This document shows, piece by piece, positions 34,996-43,629 of a stretch of 64,000 nucleotides of DNA. The notes under the pieces were generated by a model that saw nothing but the letters and a program-made list of their open reading frames with translations, did not search any database and was not told the DNA's origin. Made by a program: the position numbers and the translations under genes. Origin of the DNA: Faecalibacterium langellae (GTDB lineage: Bacteria; Bacillota; Clostridia; Oscillospirales; Ruminococcaceae). The stretch is taken from assembly GCF_002549775.1 (NCBI RefSeq), contig NZ_NMTR01000004.1, positions 1 through 64,000 on the forward strand, read 5' to 3'. How positions within the stretch are numbered: the first letter of the stretch is position 1; each line of letters starts with the position of its first letter.

Positions 34996-35553
34996 ATGGA
35001 AGCGTATGAATTAGATAAAATAAAAGTTTTGGCAACTTCTTTCCGTGGTGCAATTGAGATAGCAAAAGATGCTGGTGAATTTGATAATGACTTTGCATTT
35101 CCTCGATTTCCCAAAGGATGCTGTGGAGATACAAGCAATCTTTTAGCTGAGTATTTGGCACAGCATGATATTTACACATATTATGTCTGTGGTCAAAAAG
35201 GTACCCAATCACACGCATGGCTGGTTCTTGTAAACACTGTAACAGTGACAACTGATAATTCAGATGCTGACAGAAAGTATAAAAGTCTGATAAGTGTTTA
35301 TAATGAAGATAATGATGTAATGCTACTGCGAAAATACTATAACTTAAAAGATGCTATTATTATTGACATAACCGGAGATCAGTTCACAAATCAAAAATGT
35401 TTTTTGTATTATAACATTCCTGTTTATGTTGGTTTTTTAGATGACTTTCATAAACTTTTTAGGGTGGATCAATGCTCTATCCATGAACCTGCTAGATTGT
35501 GGGATGCTCGCTGCAAAAGTCTGTATCGAGCAATAACTAAATATATAAAGTGA
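34996..35553 (+). CDS. Transglutaminase/papain-fold-like cargo protein
   Basis: This AT-rich 185-residue gene encodes a soluble protein with a possible Cys-His-Asp triad: Cys43 in FPKGCCGDTSNLL, His73 in QSHAWLVL, and Asp124 in IIIDITGDQF. That order and spacing resemble transglutaminase-like or NlpC-like cysteine enzymes. It has no signal peptide. Composition and strand differ from the ICE, so it is probably acquired cargo. Substrate and role unknown; family membership is my inference from motifs. Confidence 0.6.
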   Translation: MEAYELDKIKVLATSFRGAIEIAKDAGEFDNDFAFPRFPKGCCGDTSNLLAEYLAQHDIYTYYVCGQKGTQSHAWLVLVNTVTVTTDNSDADRKYKSLISVYNEDNDVMLLRKYYNLKDAIIIDITGDQFTNQKCFLYYNIPVYVGFLDDFHKLFRVDQCSIHEPARLWDARCKSLYRAITKYIK

Positions 35554-35577
35554 TTCGCAGTATGAAACGAAGTTTTT

Positions 35578-35859
35578 TCAATTAAGGTATAAAACAAAAA
35601 CAGGGTGCGCCCACCCGGACGCACCCTGCCAAAAGCCACAGACAAGAATGATATGTACAGCAGGGAGTTCCCCAGCGGGAACTTCCTGTTTTTCGTTGTT
35701 TGCATGATGAGCCTGCTCTGCCTGCCATGCGGCAAACTCCCTCTGGCCTTCCTCACTGTTCCAGCAGGCAAGGATGGCCGGGTAGAATGCCCGTGCCAGA
35801 CGGTCGATGACTTCATCGGGATATGGGAAAGTGTTTGTGGACTTTTTCTTTTTGTTCAA
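35578..35859 (-). CDS. Small Tn1549-type ICE protein of unknown function
   Basis: The 93-residue product starts LNKKKKSTNTFPYPDEVIDR, then 'LARAFYPAILACWNSEEGQREFAAWQAEQ', typical of a small protein near the partition genes of these ICEs. The start is TTG 35859, 7 bases after AAAGGAG, the same layout as the next gene upstream. The last third of the frame runs through the fourth GC hairpin at 35653, so the ancestral stop may have been earlier. Confidence 0.6.
   Translation of the reverse strand: MNKKKKSTNTFPYPDEVIDRLARAFYPAILACWNSEEGQREFAAWQAEQAHHANNEKQEVPAGELPAVHIILVCGFWQGASGWAHPVFVLYLN
35653..35688 (-). repeat. Hairpin followed by GTACAT, copy 4
   Basis: On the minus strand CAGGAAGTTCCC and GGGAACTCCCTG form a 12-bp stem (one G-T pair, loop GCTG), with GTACAT 2 bases further. 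Unlike copies 1-3 it lies inside an open frame and has a different stem sequence. Confidence 0.4.
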
Positions 35860-36002
35860 ACGCACGCTCCTTTGATCGTCCCACCGTGGCAAATTCGGGC
35901 GAGAAAATCAAAGTTCCAATTTTTATCAGGCGCAAGGGCGCGGATAGTTTCCGCCCTGCACTTGCGGCTGGTGGCTCGTTGATGGCTTACAAGTGCCTGT
36001 CG

Positions 36003-36938
36003 TTATGCCGTTTTAGAGGATTCACCGCTGGATTCTGCAAGAACTTCGTCCAGCGTTTTCAAAAATTCAAGGTGAGGTTTCAAGGCAAAGCGAAGAACTT
36101 TGACCTGTTCCGGATGCGTAAGAAGTTTCGGGTTCAAGTCGAACGTAACTTCCCAACTCTTTCGCATGAGAGATTCAGCATTGTGGAGCCGATAGTACAG
36201 TTCGAGAAACTTTTGGGGAACATCATAGTTTTCATCAATGGTGTTGCTGGCGGCTTTTTCTGCCTGCTTCACCGTTACTTTGTTGGGCTTGACTTTCTTC
36301 GGCTTCGGCACATAATTCTTGATTTCTTTAAAGATTTCAGCCTGATCTTCGGGCTTGGCTTTGCCGAGATTTTCGAGAAGATAATCGGGAATGTGCAGTT
36401 CCTCGCGGAAGAACCGATCACGGAAACCGGGAGACAGTTCATCCGCAACGTCAACGCCGTGGGCATAGTATTCTGCCCGGCGGACTGAACTTGCGCTGCT
36501 GTGATTTTCCTGTGCAATGCGCTCACAGGTTTTCATGGGCTTCTGGTTGTGTTCAGATTGAACACTGCCAGATTTCTTTGCAGTATGCTGATTGCCGCGA
36601 AATGCTTCGGTGCGCTTTTCAGAGGAATACTGCTTACCCATAAGGAACTTCTTCTGCTCCGGGGTCAGATTACGCCGCCCTAACTGATTCTTGCAGATCC
36701 ATGCGAGGACTTCTTCTCTGCTTTCAAACGGGAGCGGCATGGTAGAGAAAGAGATTTCGGGATGCTCCTGAACGATTTCATAACGATTGTGACCGTCAAC
36801 AAGGGTGTTGTTCCACACGATCAAAGGAGAGAGCAGCTTGCCCTCTTTGAGGATATTTTCTTCAAGCTGCTTGAATTCATCATCGGTCAGAGGGGGAATC
36901 TGGGACTGGAACTCCGGGTCGATTTTCAGATTGATCAT
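36003..36938 (-). CDS. ParB-like nuclease-domain protein
   Basis: The 311-residue protein has an N-terminal ParB/Srx-type domain (PPLTDDEFKQLEENILKEGK; 'PLIVWNNTLVDGHNRYEI') then an HTH-containing middle (TCERIAQENHSSASSVRRAE) and a helical C-terminus. It is diverged from the ParB at 31571. ATG 36938 is 7 bases after AAAGGAG. It may regulate transfer or act on the same centromere; this is not shown by sequence. Confidence 0.78.
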   Translation of the reverse strand: MINLKIDPEFQSQIPPLTDDEFKQLEENILKEGKLLSPLIVWNNTLVDGHNRYEIVQEHPEISFSTMPLPFESREEVLAWICKNQLGRRNLTPEQKKFLMGKQYSSEKRTEAFRGNQHTAKKSGSVQSEHNQKPMKTCERIAQENHSSASSVRRAEYYAHGVDVADELSPGFRDRFFREELHIPDYLLENLGKAKPEDQAEIFKEIKNYVPKPKKVKPNKVTVKQAEKAASNTIDENYDVPQKFLELYYRLHNAESLMRKSWEVTFDLNPKLLTHPEQVKVLRFALKPHLEFLKTLDEVLAESSGESSKTA

Positions 36939-36950
36939 ACGCACACTCCT

Positions 36951-38486
36951 TTATCTCTCCTGCTGCGCCGGTTCTTCCTCCCGGAAAAAGGACGCAACAT
37001 TCTGCTTTGCGGTTTTCAGTTTGAGCAGTTCTTCCTTAGCTTCCTTGTACTGCTCGTAGAACTTTGCCTTTTCGGATGCCAGCTGCGCATACTCGGCTTC
37101 CAGCTTTTTCGGGCTGGGCAGCTTGGTGATGTCGTTTGCCTTGAAATAGGCTGCTGCTGCACGGTATGCTGTCAGCTCTGCACGGTGCAGCTCCTCAAAG
37201 GCTGCGGGTCGTTTGGCAGCTTTCAGTTTCTGCGCAATCGGGCGGTACTGCTGGTAGGCAGTAGCGTGACTGCGCAGATTCTTGTTTTCTGCCATGCGGG
37301 TTTCGAGGTCTTTCACCACTGCCAGTGTGTCGTGATACTTGGTTTCCAGTTCAGCGATGCGCTGGTTTAGAGCGTCCTCGTCGGTCAAGCCCTTTTCCTG
37401 CAGAAGCTTCACGGTCTGTGCCATAACTTTGAGATTGTGTTTCGTGAGCCAACGCTTATAGCCAATGCCCTTGCCCTCGGTCATCCTCGACTGGATGTCG
37501 ATCAGTTTCCCAATGGTATCCTGCTTGAACTGAGCCTTGGGTTTGCGTTCGGCGTTTGCCTGCAACGTGGCAAGCACTGCTGCCTTATCGAACTTGTCAC
37601 CGAGATGTTTCGCTCGGATGAACTTTGTTCTTCCAGCAGGCAGATAACTTAGGCATCCGCGACTTTCCTTGACGGTGATGCCATACTGCTGCATGAGCCT
37701 GTCAGAAAATTCTTCAAAGCTGGTAGCACGGTACAATACAGATGAAATCTGTCTCCGCAAGATGTCCTTTACGGTTTCAAACTTCTTCCGCTTGGGCGGC
37801 TGTCCGGCTGCAGTGAGGGCTGCGTTTGCAAGGTCGAGCTTCTGCTGCCCACGCCGTCTTGCCCAATACTCGGCTTCGCTCACGCGCTCCTTGGAGCCGT
37901 TGAGCAGGTCAATCTGGTACAGTCCGGCACCCTCGCACAACTCCATGACCTCGACACGCAAGTGCCGCATAGTCTGGGCAGTGCTGGAGTGCTTCATGCC
38001 CTCTAGCCAGTCACGGGGCTTCTGCATATAGGGCTTGCGTTCCACCTCGCGCATTCGGATGCTGCCGATCACGATGTGGACATGGATGTTTCCCGAATGG
38101 TTGTGCCCATCCGGGTGAGTGCAGACGATGGCAGGATGACCGGGAAAGTTTTCTTCGCAGAATTTCAGACCAAGGGCCTGTGCCTTTTCCATGGTCAGCC
38201 CGTTGTCGGCTGCATCTCTGGGGTCAAAGCTGATGATATACTGGTGGCTTTTGATATCACCGTGCTGGGTGTTCTTACCATACTTGCGGTTTGCCAGCAG
38301 ACAGGCTGTTGCAAACGAGAAATCGCCACACTCAAGGGTGTCGAGCAGGTACGAATCCCGCAGCTTCGGCTTGCCCTGTTCATCCAGAAGTTGCTTTCCG
38401 GTGAACGCGTCGTGCTGGTAAACGAGGTACGCTTCGATGGCGGTGTAGTCCGAGTTTTTAGAGGCGATATGCTTGAGCGTTGCCAT
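36951..38486 (-). CDS. MOBP-type relaxase of the ICE
   Basis: The 511-residue relaxase shares long blocks with the IME2 relaxase, including the three-histidine motif HPDGHNHSGNIHVHIVI and YIISFDPRDAADNGLT. The N-terminal third is the nicking domain and the rest is coiled coil. ATG 38486 is 5 bases after GGGTGA. It overlaps mobC by 29 bases, exactly as in IME2. Confidence 0.93.
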   Translation of the reverse strand: MATLKHIASKNSDYTAIEAYLVYQHDAFTGKQLLDEQGKPKLRDSYLLDTLECGDFSFATACLLANRKYGKNTQHGDIKSHQYIISFDPRDAADNGLTMEKAQALGLKFCEENFPGHPAIVCTHPDGHNHSGNIHVHIVIGSIRMREVERKPYMQKPRDWLEGMKHSSTAQTMRHLRVEVMELCEGAGLYQIDLLNGSKERVSEAEYWARRRGQQKLDLANAALTAAGQPPKRKKFETVKDILRRQISSVLYRATSFEEFSDRLMQQYGITVKESRGCLSYLPAGRTKFIRAKHLGDKFDKAAVLATLQANAERKPKAQFKQDTIGKLIDIQSRMTEGKGIGYKRWLTKHNLKVMAQTVKLLQEKGLTDEDALNQRIAELETKYHDTLAVVKDLETRMAENKNLRSHATAYQQYRPIAQKLKAAKRPAAFEELHRAELTAYRAAAAYFKANDITKLPSPKKLEAEYAQLASEKAKFYEQYKEAKEELLKLKTAKQNVASFFREEEPAQQER

Positions 38487-38892
38487 ACAGTTCACCCAGA
38501 ACTTTCTCGGCGCTGAGCCGGAATGCGGTCAGGTCTGCAAGTTCGTCAAGGATTTTCGCTCGAATCTGCTCGGTGTCTGCACCGCCGGAGTTGAAGTGCC
38601 TTGCAAGCTGGTTGAGGTTGGTGCCCACCTTGCTGCACTGAGCAAGCAGGGTGGAAACGGCGGTCAAGGCTTCTTCTCCGCCGTCGGCAACGATGACTGT
38701 TTTCTCGATCTTGACATTGTGGATGGCACGGCGGATAAAAGTGGAGAGGGAGAGATTCAGGAGTTTTGCAGTACATTCGAGTTCCAGTTTTTCATTTTCC
38801 GTTACCCGGAACTTGATGACGTGCGTTTTGATGTTCGGCGTGTCGTGGTGCTGGGAATTGCTAGGGGTCGATTGAACATTCGTTTTGGTCAT
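38458..38892 (-). CDS. mobC: MobC-type relaxosome protein of the ICE
   Basis: The 144-residue protein has a ribbon-helix-helix region (THVIKFRVTENEKLELEC; LSTFIRRAIHNVKIE) and the family segment KVGTNLNQLARHFNSGG. It should bind the adjacent oriT. The start follows ACAGGAGG. Confidence 0.88.
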   Translation of the reverse strand: MTKTNVQSTPSNSQHHDTPNIKTHVIKFRVTENEKLELECTAKLLNLSLSTFIRRAIHNVKIEKTVIVADGGEEALTAVSTLLAQCSKVGTNLNQLARHFNSGGADTEQIRAKILDELADLTAFRLSAEKVLGELYGNAQAYRL

Positions 38893-38954
38893 TGTACCTC
38901 CTGTCTGTTCGATAACTCCTCGGTGAAGTTATGTAAGCACGACACGCCGTTGCT

Positions 38955-39012
38955 GTTCGCACCGTCAGGTGCGAACCATGAGCAGGGTTTGGGGCAGGCA
39001 CGCCCCAACAAG
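38955..39012. other. ICE oriT candidate
   Basis: A 9-bp hairpin GTTCGCACC / GGTGCGAAC (loop GTCA) is followed by AGCAGGG and a 7-bp hairpin TTGGGGC / GCCCCAA with loop AGGCAC. The same architecture lies at 16660-16707 in IME2, and one stem base pair changes from A-T to C-G between them. Position upstream of mobC and relaxase supports oriT. Confidence 0.78.
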
Positions 39013-39756
39013 ATCACTTCGGAAATGCAGACGCATTGTAGAAGTGAAGTCCCGGATGGACAGAAAATTTTCAAGAATTGAAAATTTGTGGCCACGGGAC
39101 GGTTCTTGCCCTCTACCGCTGCGCTCAAAACGTATTTTCAGTGATTGTTTCCGAATTGTTAAGACACAAAAATAAGTAGAGGTTGTCCTGCTCATGTATG
39201 AGAATCGCCGTTTGTTCCGAACGAAGTTCCTGCCCCTGTTTGTGCAACGGCGTTGACGGAAAGTCGGTATCACGTCCGGTCGGCTCATGAAATTTTCAAG
39301 GTGCAGCTCCCGTAAAAGAAAAATACCGCCCACGCAGCGCAGCGATGATTTTGTCGGGTGAATCGGCGGCAAAATGAATCGGGTGTGTTGCGGGGCGGTT
39401 AATCTTTCAGGGATGATCCACGGCGAGGCAGTGTTCAAAATGAACACGACCACATCTTGTGGATGGTTTCAAACCAATCCACAAAAGCAGCGGGATTTGT
39501 GACAGAGAATATCACGCATTGAACGGTGCGTCAAGATAATTTGAAAAAAATTATTGCGGCAAAGCGGTGATAGTAGGACTTATAGGAGGCTGCTTGAGCT
39601 GTTTTTTCTATTTACAGCTACAATGATAGCCATAGGGGGATTGTGATTGGTCAGGGCTGAAAAGGGCTTTCATAATTTGCTGCAGAGCATCATGTCCTCG
39701 ACGCTCCCAGCGTCCTCAAAGGACGATTTGATGGGTGTGTAGGGATAAGCTGTAAA

Positions 39757-39800
39757 AAGAAGCATGGACGCCCCCGAAAAGGAGAGCGTCCATGCTTCTT
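39757..39800 (-). terminator. Terminator of the nahK operon
   Basis: On the minus strand AGAAGCATGGACGC and GCGTCCATGCTTCT form a 14-bp stem around CCTTTTC-containing loop bases, shortly after the nahK stop at 39830. Because the stem is nearly symmetric it could work in both directions. Confidence 0.8.
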
Positions 39801-39829
39801 GCTGTATCCGAATGGAGGAGATTGCGAAA

Positions 39830-40942
39830 TCAGCGATTGTCCGGGCAGACGATTTCCAGCATCTGATCGAAAACCTCTTCCATCTGCCGCACCAGTGTGA
39901 ACTGGGTGCGGGCGCGGTCGAGGTTGTGATCCGGGCGAGCAATATGGAAATAATGGTCGCCCTCCAGATAGTCAGTCAGAAAACGGATACCGCATTCCAG
40001 TGTCATGAGCCTTGCACCCCATGCAAGACTCTTTTTTTCTGCCATGCTCATAGATGCCCCGGCAGTGGAGAGATACCCTTTGGCGAACACTTCGTACAGA
40101 TGCAGGTCAAAATGGACTTTGCTCTGGTCAGGTTCGTCCTCAGCGCAGTCGTTGGCACCGGTGCGGATGGAATCGCCGAAGTCGTAGGCCGAAAGTCCCG
40201 GCATCACGGTGTCGAGGTCAATGACACAGATGCCTTTTCCGGTAGCGGCATCGATGAGGACATTGTTGATCTTGGTGTCATTGTGGGTGACGCGCAGAGG
40301 AATTTCGCCAGCTGCCAGCTGATCCAGCAGGACATGGCAGTCCTGCTCCCTCGCATGGATAAATTCGATTTCCGACGTGATATTTTTTGCCCGGCTCAGT
40401 GCATCGGCGGCGAGGGCTTTTTCAAAATTGGCATAGCGGTTGGGCGTGTCGTGGAAGCGGGCGATGGTTTCGTGGAGGGTGGAGGCCGGGTAATCCTCCA
40501 GCTGGTTCTGGAATTTGCCCAGTGTCTCGGCCACGGTGCGGAAGTCGGTTTCGCTGCCGACCTGCTGCAAACAGATGGTATCTTCTACAAAGTCGTAGGC
40601 ACGCCATGCGCCGCCGTCTGCATCCAGATAGTAAGTCGACCCCGACAAAGTTGGGATGACATTCAGCGTTTCCCGTGCTGGGTCGCCGCCCTCGGCAAGA
40701 ATTTTCGCCCGCAGATGCCGGGTCACGCCGCAGACATTCTCCATCAGGCCCACCGGGTTAGTAAAGGTATCTGTGTTGATGCGCTGCAAAATAAAGCGTT
40801 TGGAATGATCTTCCCGCCAGACCACAAAGGTGTCGTTGATATGCCCCTCACCATAGTGGTGAGCATCGCAGAGCACAGGTCCGCCAAAATCAAAGGCATT
40901 TGCAACAGACTGGAGCAGAGAAAGGGTAACGGATTTCATCAT
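39830..40942 (-). CDS. nahK: N-acetylhexosamine 1-kinase (NahK-like, APH fold)
   Basis: The 370-residue aminoglycoside-phosphotransferase-fold kinase has a catalytic loop VTHNDTKINNVLID and a metal-binding GICVIDLDTVMPG. With the GH112 phosphorylase in the same locus it would phosphorylate the released GlcNAc or GalNAc at C1, feeding nucleotide-sugar or glycolytic routes. ATG 40942 (or 40939) follows ACGAGGA. It is 16 bases downstream of the AraC-type gene. A different sugar kinase specificity cannot be excluded from sequence alone. Confidence 0.88.
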   Translation of the reverse strand: MMKSVTLSLLQSVANAFDFGGPVLCDAHHYGEGHINDTFVVWREDHSKRFILQRINTDTFTNPVGLMENVCGVTRHLRAKILAEGGDPARETLNVIPTLSGSTYYLDADGGAWRAYDFVEDTICLQQVGSETDFRTVAETLGKFQNQLEDYPASTLHETIARFHDTPNRYANFEKALAADALSRAKNITSEIEFIHAREQDCHVLLDQLAAGEIPLRVTHNDTKINNVLIDAATGKGICVIDLDTVMPGLSAYDFGDSIRTGANDCAEDEPDQSKVHFDLHLYEVFAKGYLSTAGASMSMAEKKSLAWGARLMTLECGIRFLTDYLEGDHYFHIARPDHNLDRARTQFTLVRQMEEVFDQMLEIVCPDNR

Positions 40943-40958
40943 AAATTCCTCGTTTTCG

Positions 40959-41825
40959 TTATACTTCATGCCGTTTTGACGGGGCAGGGCGTTGTCCCTG
41001 CCGCACCTGACGGCGGTATTCATTGGGGGTCAAGCCTTCCGCCTTGCGGAAGCATTGGGAAAAATAGCTGGGAGAGGAAAAACCCATCAACTCGCTGATC
41101 TGCGCCAGACTGTAACCGGTGTTGCCCAGCATATACTTGCTTTCCTCAATGCGGCGGCGGTTCAGATAGGTGATGGGAGAGATGCCATACTCTTTTTGGA
41201 AGGTATGGGCCAGATAGTATTTGTTGATGTGGGCGATTTCGGCAAGGGCATCCAGCGAGATATCTTCGCGGTAGTTGCTGTCCAGATACCGCTTGATCTC
41301 CACACACTCCCGGCTGTCGGAGCGGGGCGTTTCCTCTACCTGCAAAGAAAGCGTGGTACACCGCACCAGCCAGATGAGCAACACTTCCAGCAGATCCTGA
41401 CAGACCGTTTCGCAGCCGTCCAGACTGCGGTCTGCTTCGGCCAGCAGCATATGGAGCAGCGTCACCATCCGTTCCCGATTTTCCCGGCAGTTGAATATGG
41501 CGTAGGAAGAATCTGATTTTCCAAATAAGATCTCGATGCCAGCAACGCCCAATACAATGTATTCCAGCGGTGCAGCATTCAGGCTCAACTCGGTATGCTC
41601 TACCTGCGGATTGACGATAATCATATCATCCGGTTTGACCGGATAAAGCTGACCGCTTAGATAAAACTGACCTTCTCCGCTCAGACAGTAGAACAGCTCT
41701 GTGCAGGAATGGGTGTGGGCAGTACTGTTCCAATCGCCGCCAAATTTGCTTTTGCTGATGTACAGCAGCCGGAAGGATTCCCGTGGAGCGGGAGCATGGC
41801 GGATATCAAATCGCTCGGTACTCAT
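40959..41825 (-). CDS. AraC-family transcriptional regulator
   Basis: The 288-residue protein has an N-terminal cupin-like sensing domain (HTHSCTELFYCLSGEGQFYL) and two C-terminal HTH units (ISLDALAEIAHINKYYLAHT; GYSLAQISELMGFSSPSYFS). It probably senses GNB/LNB or a derivative and activates the divergent transport/phosphorylase operon as well as its own. ATG 41825 follows AAAAGGAG. The reading frame extends further upstream without a better start. Confidence 0.88.
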   Translation of the reverse strand: MSTERFDIRHAPAPRESFRLLYISKSKFGGDWNSTAHTHSCTELFYCLSGEGQFYLSGQLYPVKPDDMIIVNPQVEHTELSLNAAPLEYIVLGVAGIEILFGKSDSSYAIFNCRENRERMVTLLHMLLAEADRSLDGCETVCQDLLEVLLIWLVRCTTLSLQVEETPRSDSRECVEIKRYLDSNYREDISLDALAEIAHINKYYLAHTFQKEYGISPITYLNRRRIEESKYMLGNTGYSLAQISELMGFSSPSYFSQCFRKAEGLTPNEYRRQVRQGQRPAPSKRHEV

Positions 41826-42241
41826 AAATGGCTCCTTTTGAGGCAAAACGCAAAAACTATAAAAATAAAAGCAAGATACTAAAAATGCAAGTCTAAAAAC
41901 GATGCGTTTTTTCGTGCGTTTTTTCTCATTATAGAGGCAATGAAGAAAAAATGCAAGCCCTGATTTTTGGATGGGTTCAATACTTTTGCCTTCGATGACG
42001 TGCAAAAATGTGTCAAATTAGTTACAGATTGGGAAATGTTCCAAAACAATCCGACCAATTTTAGTGCTTTTGCCGAAAGAATTTTCCAAAAAGCAATATT
42101 TCTAAAAAATGAAACAACAAAGACCTTGTTGCAAACCGTAAAAACCTCTATATTGGAACCAGAAAAAACCACAGCCCTCTCGGACGAAGCCTGTTTGCCC
42201 CGGCTGTGTTTTGAACGGAATTTTATGATGGAGGATACACT
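41826..42241. promoter_or_regulatory. Divergent control region between araC-type and binding-protein genes
   Basis: No gene is visible in these 416 AT-rich bases. Two tandem copies of TGCGTTTTTTC (41903 and 41915, 12-bp period) lie 78 bases upstream of the regulator start, and GCGTTTTG occurs inverted near 41843-41850. Such direct repeats are typical AraC-family half-sites, but the assignment is an inference. I could not pick a convincing -35/-10 pair. Confidence 0.45.
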
Positions 42242-43615
42242 ATGAAACGCATTTCTCGTCGCAATTTTCTGAAAGCGGCTGGCGTGGGCGCCGCTGCACT
42301 GGGTCTGGCCGCCTGCGGCGGTTCTTCCAGCTCTACCGCTTCCAGCACAGCTTCTTCTGCCGTTGCATCGTCCGCTGCTCCCGCTGAGGACGTGACCATC
42401 AAGGTCGCCGCCATTGAGACCGCTTACGGTTCCGAGATGTGGCAGAAAGTCACTGATGCCTTTACCGCCCAGACCGGCATCAAAGTGGAGCTGACCACCG
42501 ACAAGAATCTGGAAGATGTCATCGGCCCCTCCATGCAGGGCGGCGACTACCCCGACGTGGTCCATCTGGCCACCGGCCGTGAAGCTGCCCTGACCGAGCA
42601 GTTCATCAAGGGCAACCTGATCGCCGACATCACCGATGTGCTGAGCATGACCGTGCCCGGCGAGAGCAAGAAGGTGAGCGAGAAGATTGCCGGCGGCTTT
42701 ACCGACACCTCCCTGACCAACCCCTACGGCGACGGCAAGACCTATCTGGCTCCCATGTTCTACAGCCCCTGCGGCCTGTTCTACAACGCCGGTTTCCTGA
42801 AGGAAAAGGGCTGGGATGTGCCTACTACTTGGGATGAGATGTGGGAACTGGGGGATAAGGCTGCTGCCGAGGGCACCTATCTGTTCACCTACCCCACCAC
42901 CGGCTACTTCGACGCATTCTTCTACGCACTGATGTACGCCGCAGGCGGCCCCGACTTCTTCAACAAGGCTACCCACTACGAAGAAGGCATCTGGGACACC
43001 CCCGAGGCACAGACCTGTTTTGATATCGTGACTAAGCTGGCCTCCTACACCAATCCCATCACCCCCGCACAGGCCAACGATCAGGACTTTACCCAGAATC
43101 AGCAGCTGGTGCTGGACAACAAGGCCCTGTTCATGCCCAACGGCACATGGATCGTGGGCGAGATGGCCGAGGCTCCCCGCGCCGACGGCTTCGAGTGGGA
43201 CATGACTGCTCTGCCGGCTGTCAAGGCGGGCGGCGACCAGTACAGCTACACTTGGTTCGAGCAGGCATGGATCCCGGCGGGTGCAGAACATCTGGATGCA
43301 GCCAAGCAGTTTGTAGCCTATCTGTACAGCGATGAAGCCTGCAAGCTGTTTGCCGAGAGCGGTGCTATCCAGCCTGTGCTGGGCATTGCCGATGATCTGG
43401 ACGGCGACAACAAGATGTTCTACTCCATTTATGATAACGGCGCAAAGGCAGCTATGGGCAACTTCGCTTCCTTTACCGCAATCCCCGGCGTGGAAGTCCG
43501 CACCGTGTTCTTCGATCCCGTCAACTCGCTGGTGTCCGGCAGCATGACCGAGCAGCAGTGGATCGACGGCATCAAGTCCGCCAGCGACCAGATGCGCGCC
43601 AACATCATCGAGTAA
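42242..43615 (+). CDS. ABC transporter sugar-binding lipoprotein (GNB/LNB type)
   Basis: The 457-residue family 1 solute-binding protein has an unusual signal: SRRNFLK (Tat-like) followed by a lipobox LAAC with Cys25. A Ser/Ala-rich linker and the binding domain follow. Position in front of two permeases and a GH112 phosphorylase suggests that it captures galacto-N-biose or lacto-N-biose from mucin or milk glycans. ATG 42242 follows GGAGGA. A terminator after the gene would give more of it than of the permeases. Confidence 0.88.
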   Translation: MKRISRRNFLKAAGVGAAALGLAACGGSSSSTASSTASSAVASSAAPAEDVTIKVAAIETAYGSEMWQKVTDAFTAQTGIKVELTTDKNLEDVIGPSMQGGDYPDVVHLATGREAALTEQFIKGNLIADITDVLSMTVPGESKKVSEKIAGGFTDTSLTNPYGDGKTYLAPMFYSPCGLFYNAGFLKEKGWDVPTTWDEMWELGDKAAAEGTYLFTYPTTGYFDAFFYALMYAAGGPDFFNKATHYEEGIWDTPEAQTCFDIVTKLASYTNPITPAQANDQDFTQNQQLVLDNKALFMPNGTWIVGEMAEAPRADGFEWDMTALPAVKAGGDQYSYTWFEQAWIPAGAEHLDAAKQFVAYLYSDEACKLFAESGAIQPVLGIADDLDGDNKMFYSIYDNGAKAAMGNFASFTAIPGVEVRTVFFDPVNSLVSGSMTEQQWIDGIKSASDQMRANIIE

Positions 43616-43629
43616 TTAAGCCCTGCCCA

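Larger units (their letters stand above)
1..39660. mobile_element. Tn1549/CTn-type integrative conjugative element (left end outside window)
   Basis: A nearly unbroken minus-strand series of conjugation genes (relaxase, MobC, VirD4, Maff2, TrbL/VirB6, PrgI, VirB4, NlpC/P60, TopoIII) has the gene order known for Tn1549-family ICEs. It also carries repA-parA-parB. No integrase or excisionase is visible, so the integrase end must lie left of position 1. The right boundary is only bracketed between oriT (about 39.01 kb) and the terminator of the chromosomal kinase gene (about 39.76 kb). Two IMEs interrupt it. Confidence 0.85.
38893..39829. other. ICE right-terminal noncoding region including the chromosome junction
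   Basis: No credible gene is seen in these 937 bases; open frames there lack ribosome sites and mirror repeats. It holds oriT (38955-39012), further inverted repeats (for example AAAATTTTC / GAAAATTT near 39066), the undetermined ICE/chromosome junction, and the kinase terminator. Confidence 0.6.

Noticed and set aside
38965-39453. 162-codon minus-strand frame in the ICE right end
   Set aside because: Overlaps the oriT hairpins, lacks a ribosome site and any recognisable domain.
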